The notes under the pieces are model-generated. The model ran no database searches and had not been told where the DNA came from. It was given only the letters and a program-made list of their open reading frames with translations. This document shows positions 4,097 through 6,086 of a DNA stretch of 6,086 nucleotides, in pieces. A program made the position numbers and the translations under genes. The DNA is from Rubrivivax sp. (GTDB lineage: Bacteria > Pseudomonadota > Gammaproteobacteria > Burkholderiales > Burkholderiaceae): contig SEEY01000256.1 in the NCBI GenBank assembly GCA_004211235.1, forward strand, positions 1-6,086, read 5' to 3'. How positions within the stretch are numbered: the first letter of the stretch is position 1; every line of letters begins with the position of its first letter.

Positions 4097-5950
4097 ATGA
4101 ACCGTTTGCCACTCCCCCGCGCCCTGGTGCTGGCCCTGGGCCTTGCCCTCGGCGGCCAGGCCCTTCACGCCGAGCCCCTGCCCACCACCTGGAACCTCAC
4201 CCCCCTGTACGCCAGCGATGCCGACTGGGAAACCGCGCGCAAGGCCGTGCTGGCCGACCTGCCCAAGCTGGCGGCGCTCAAGGGCACGCTGGGCAAGAGC
4301 GCCAAAAGCCTGCTTGCCGGGCTGGATGCCGTCAACGCCGCCACGCGCCGCGTCGACCGGCTGCGCGTCTACGCCAGCATGAAGCAGTCCACCGACAACC
4401 GCGATGCCGCCAACCAGGAGCGCAGCGGCCTGGCCGCGCAACTCGGCGGTGAATACGGCAGCGCCATCGCCTGGCTGGAACCCGAGATCCAGGCGCTGGG
4501 CGAGGCGAAGGTGGCGGCCTTCATGAAGGCCGAACCGGGCCTGAAGAAGCATGCCGAGCACCTGCGCAACAGCCTGCGCCAGGCCAGGCACACGCTCAGC
4601 GCCCAGAGCGAAGCCGTCATCGCGGCGCTGGGCCCCGTGCGCAGTGCCACCGGCGATGCCCGCACACTGCTGTTCAACGTCAATACCCAGTGGCCCGAGC
4701 TGACCGTCGACGGCAAGGTCGAGCGGCTGGACGGCACCAAGTACGGCCTGCTGCGCCAGCATCCGGACCGCGCGGTGCGCAAGCAGGTGTTCGACGCCTT
4801 CTTCGGCGCCATCGGCCAGTACGAGGACACCTACGGCGTGACGCTGGGCAACGTGGTGCAGGACGACACCACCATGGCCAAGCTGCGCCAGTACCCGAGC
4901 GCAGTGGCGATGAGCCTGGGCGCCGAGGAGATCCCCGAGGCCGTCTACCGCACGCTGGTGGCCGAGGTGCACAAGGGCCTGCCCACGCTGCATCGCTACT
5001 TCAAGCTGCGCCAGAAGATGCTGGGCCTGCCCGACCTGCATTACTACGACATCTACCCGGCCCTGGTCACGCAGAAGAAGACCTACAGCCTCGAAGACGC
5101 TGCCGCGCTGACGCTGGCGGCCACCAAGCCGCTGGGCGATGACTACCAGGCGCTGCTGACGACCACGCTGAAGGCCAACACCATGCACGCGCTGCCCGCG
5201 CCGGGCAAGAGCGGTGGCGCCTACCAGGACGGCGTGTACGGCGTGCCGCCCTTCGTGTTCCTGAACCACCAGGGCGATTTCGAGTCCGTCAGCACCTTCG
5301 CGCACGAGTGGGGCCACGGCATGCACACGGCCATGGCCAACCGCACGCAGCCCTACGAGACGGCGGGCTACTCGCTGTTCGTGGCCGAGATCGCGTCCAC
5401 TGCCAACGAGGTGCTGCTCAGCCAGTACATGCAGGGCCAGGCTGCCAGCAAGGAGGAGAAGCTCTACCAGCTCGGCTATGCGCTGGAGCGCCTGCGCGGC
5501 ACGTTCTTCCGCCAGGCCATGTTCGGCGAGTTCGAACTGGCCACGCATGACGCCGCCGCCAAGGGCGAGGCGCTGAACGGCAAGCGCTTCACCGAGATCT
5601 ACTGCAAGCTGCTCAAGGAGTACCACGGCGATGCGGCCGGGGTGATGAAGATCGACCCGCTGTACTGCCAGGAGTGGGCCTTCATCCCGCACTTCTACCG
5701 GCCCTTCTACGTGTACCAGTACGCCACGTCGGTCACGGCGGCGCTGCACTTCGCCGAGGACATCCAGGCCGGCAAGCCGGGCGCTCGCGACAACTACCTG
5801 AAGCTGCTGGCCGGTGGCGGCTCCGTGCCGCCCTACCAGGCGCTGAAGAACGCGGGCCTGGACATGGCGACCCCGGCGCCCTACCAGGCGCTCGTCAAGC
5901 GCATGGACGCCATCATGGACGAGATGGAGGCGCTGCTGGCCGCCAAGTGA
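4097..5950 (+). CDS. pepF: Exported M3B-family oligoendopeptidase F (zinc metallopeptidase)
   Basis: This 617-residue peptidase should hydrolyse short peptides using one zinc ion. The zinc-binding motif HEWGH is at 403-407, with His403 and His407 as ligands and Glu404 as catalytic base. The third ligand is Glu431 in FVAEIASTANE, at the same spacing as in known PepF. The IPHFYRPFYVYQYATS segment (530-545) carries the conserved His/Tyr residues of the substrate cleft. The N-terminal half is helical and fits the oligopeptidase F N-domain, and total length is near the usual 600. Unlike classical cytosolic PepF, it begins with a clear signal peptide (about 1-25, LVLALGLALGG core, cleavage after LHA), which predicts periplasmic or secreted action. 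The start is set by that signal peptide; a GTG at 4010 in the same frame would add 29 polar residues before it. It is divergent from the PEP-CTERM gene. A role in periplasmic peptide turnover is inferred. Confidence 0.93.
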   Translation: MNRLPLPRALVLALGLALGGQALHAEPLPTTWNLTPLYASDADWETARKAVLADLPKLAALKGTLGKSAKSLLAGLDAVNAATRRVDRLRVYASMKQSTDNRDAANQERSGLAAQLGGEYGSAIAWLEPEIQALGEAKVAAFMKAEPGLKKHAEHLRNSLRQARHTLSAQSEAVIAALGPVRSATGDARTLLFNVNTQWPELTVDGKVERLDGTKYGLLRQHPDRAVRKQVFDAFFGAIGQYEDTYGVTLGNVVQDDTTMAKLRQYPSAVAMSLGAEEIPEAVYRTLVAEVHKGLPTLHRYFKLRQKMLGLPDLHYYDIYPALVTQKKTYSLEDAAALTLAATKPLGDDYQALLTTTLKANTMHALPAPGKSGGAYQDGVYGVPPFVFLNHQGDFESVSTFAHEWGHGMHTAMANRTQPYETAGYSLFVAEIASTANEVLLSQYMQGQAASKEEKLYQLGYALERLRGTFFRQAMFGEFELATHDAAAKGEALNGKRFTEIYCKLLKEYHGDAAGVMKIDPLYCQEWAFIPHFYRPFYVYQYATSVTAALHFAEDIQAGKPGARDNYLKLLAGGGSVPPYQALKNAGLDMATPAPYQALVKRMDAIMDEMEALLAAK

Positions 5951-5983
5951 GGGCAGGGCGGCAGGCGGCTTCGCCCGCGGCCA

Positions 5984-6010
5984 AGCCTGCGCGCGCGAGT
6001 TCCGCAGGCT
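5984..6010 (+). terminator. Hairpin after the peptidase gene
   Basis: AGCCTGCG (5984-5991) and CGCAGGCT (6003-6010) form a perfect 8-bp stem with an 11-base loop, 33 bases after the peptidase stop. No T-tract follows, so it is at best a Rho-assisted or 3' end-stabilising element. The next gene appears to start 31 bases later. Confidence 0.4.
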
Positions 6011-6041
6011 GCGGCGCTGCCGGGCGCCGGACACTGGCCGC

Positions 6042-6086
6042 ATGACAGACGCCGCCCCCACCCCCGCCGCCCTCGCTGGCCTCAAG
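6042..6086 (+). CDS. Probable start of another plus-strand gene (partial, unidentified)
   Basis: An ATG at 6042 opens a frame to the window edge, 15 codons, beginning MTDAAPTPAALAGLK. The Ala/Pro-rich start and G/C third positions suit a cytosolic protein of this genome, and no signal peptide is apparent so far. No clear Shine-Dalgarno site precedes it, and too little is present to name a family. The start is 91 bases after the peptidase stop on the same strand, so read-through transcription is possible. Confidence 0.4.
   Translation, partial: MTDAAPTPAALAGLK

Noticed and set aside
3142..4098. 318-codon minus-strand frame ending at the phosphatase start
   Set aside because: Its protein lacks a signal peptide and is a shadow of the PEP-CTERM frame. 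Only its last codons matter, as the end reached by a shift at the AAAA run.
4037..6085. 682-codon open frame on the minus strand opposite the peptidase gene
   Set aside because: It mirrors the codon pattern of the peptidase gene, has repetitive Leu/Val/Gln/His/Arg composition and no domain; it is a shadow of GC-rich coding sequence.

Overview
The window is GC-rich, with a strong preference for G or C at third codon positions. It carries two genes ending in PEP-CTERM sorting signals, which are found in Gram-negative bacteria that have an exosortase and make exopolysaccharide. Together with the GH10 lipoprotein and the exported M3 peptidase, this suggests an environmental betaproteobacterium, probably Burkholderiales of the Rubrivivax/Roseateles/Leptothrix type. 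The lineage is an inference; there is no rRNA or other phylogenetic marker here.

Layout. Bases 1-278 hold at most the tail of an upstream gene, then a textbook intrinsic terminator (207-231) and the leader of a plus-strand GH10 endo-xylanase lipoprotein (279-1451). A structured convergent spacer (1452-1578) follows, with nested inverted repeats. Next come three minus-strand genes: a spondin-domain PEP-CTERM protein (1579-2406), a periplasmic histidine phosphatase (2600-3145) and an uncharacterised PEP-CTERM protein (start 3908). The last two overlap by 74 bases as sequenced. A divergent spacer (3909-4096) holds a perfect 8-bp dyad and a hairpin that touches the start codon of a plus-strand exported M3B oligoendopeptidase F (4097-5950). 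The window closes with a hairpin and the probable first codons of another plus-strand gene (6042 onward).

How the genes fit together. All five complete genes encode exported proteins: a lipoprotein, two exosortase substrates, a periplasmic phosphatase and a periplasmic peptidase. This reads as a cell-envelope or extracellular-polymer region rather than one pathway. No exosortase, glycosyltransferase, xylose transporter or regulator is present, so a joint function is not shown. I see no mobile element, CRISPR array, tRNA, rRNA or defence system.

Most worth checking: (1) the PEP-CTERM gene at 3072-3908 runs 28 codons past its sorting signal into the phosphatase gene, and a one-base shift at an AAAA run would instead end it at an ATGA stop/start overlap; (2) the xylanase lacks the usual Glu-Asn pair of the GH10 glycone subsite; (3) the hairpin next to the peptidase start and the dyad in the divergent spacer; (4) the terminator in the xylanase leader.
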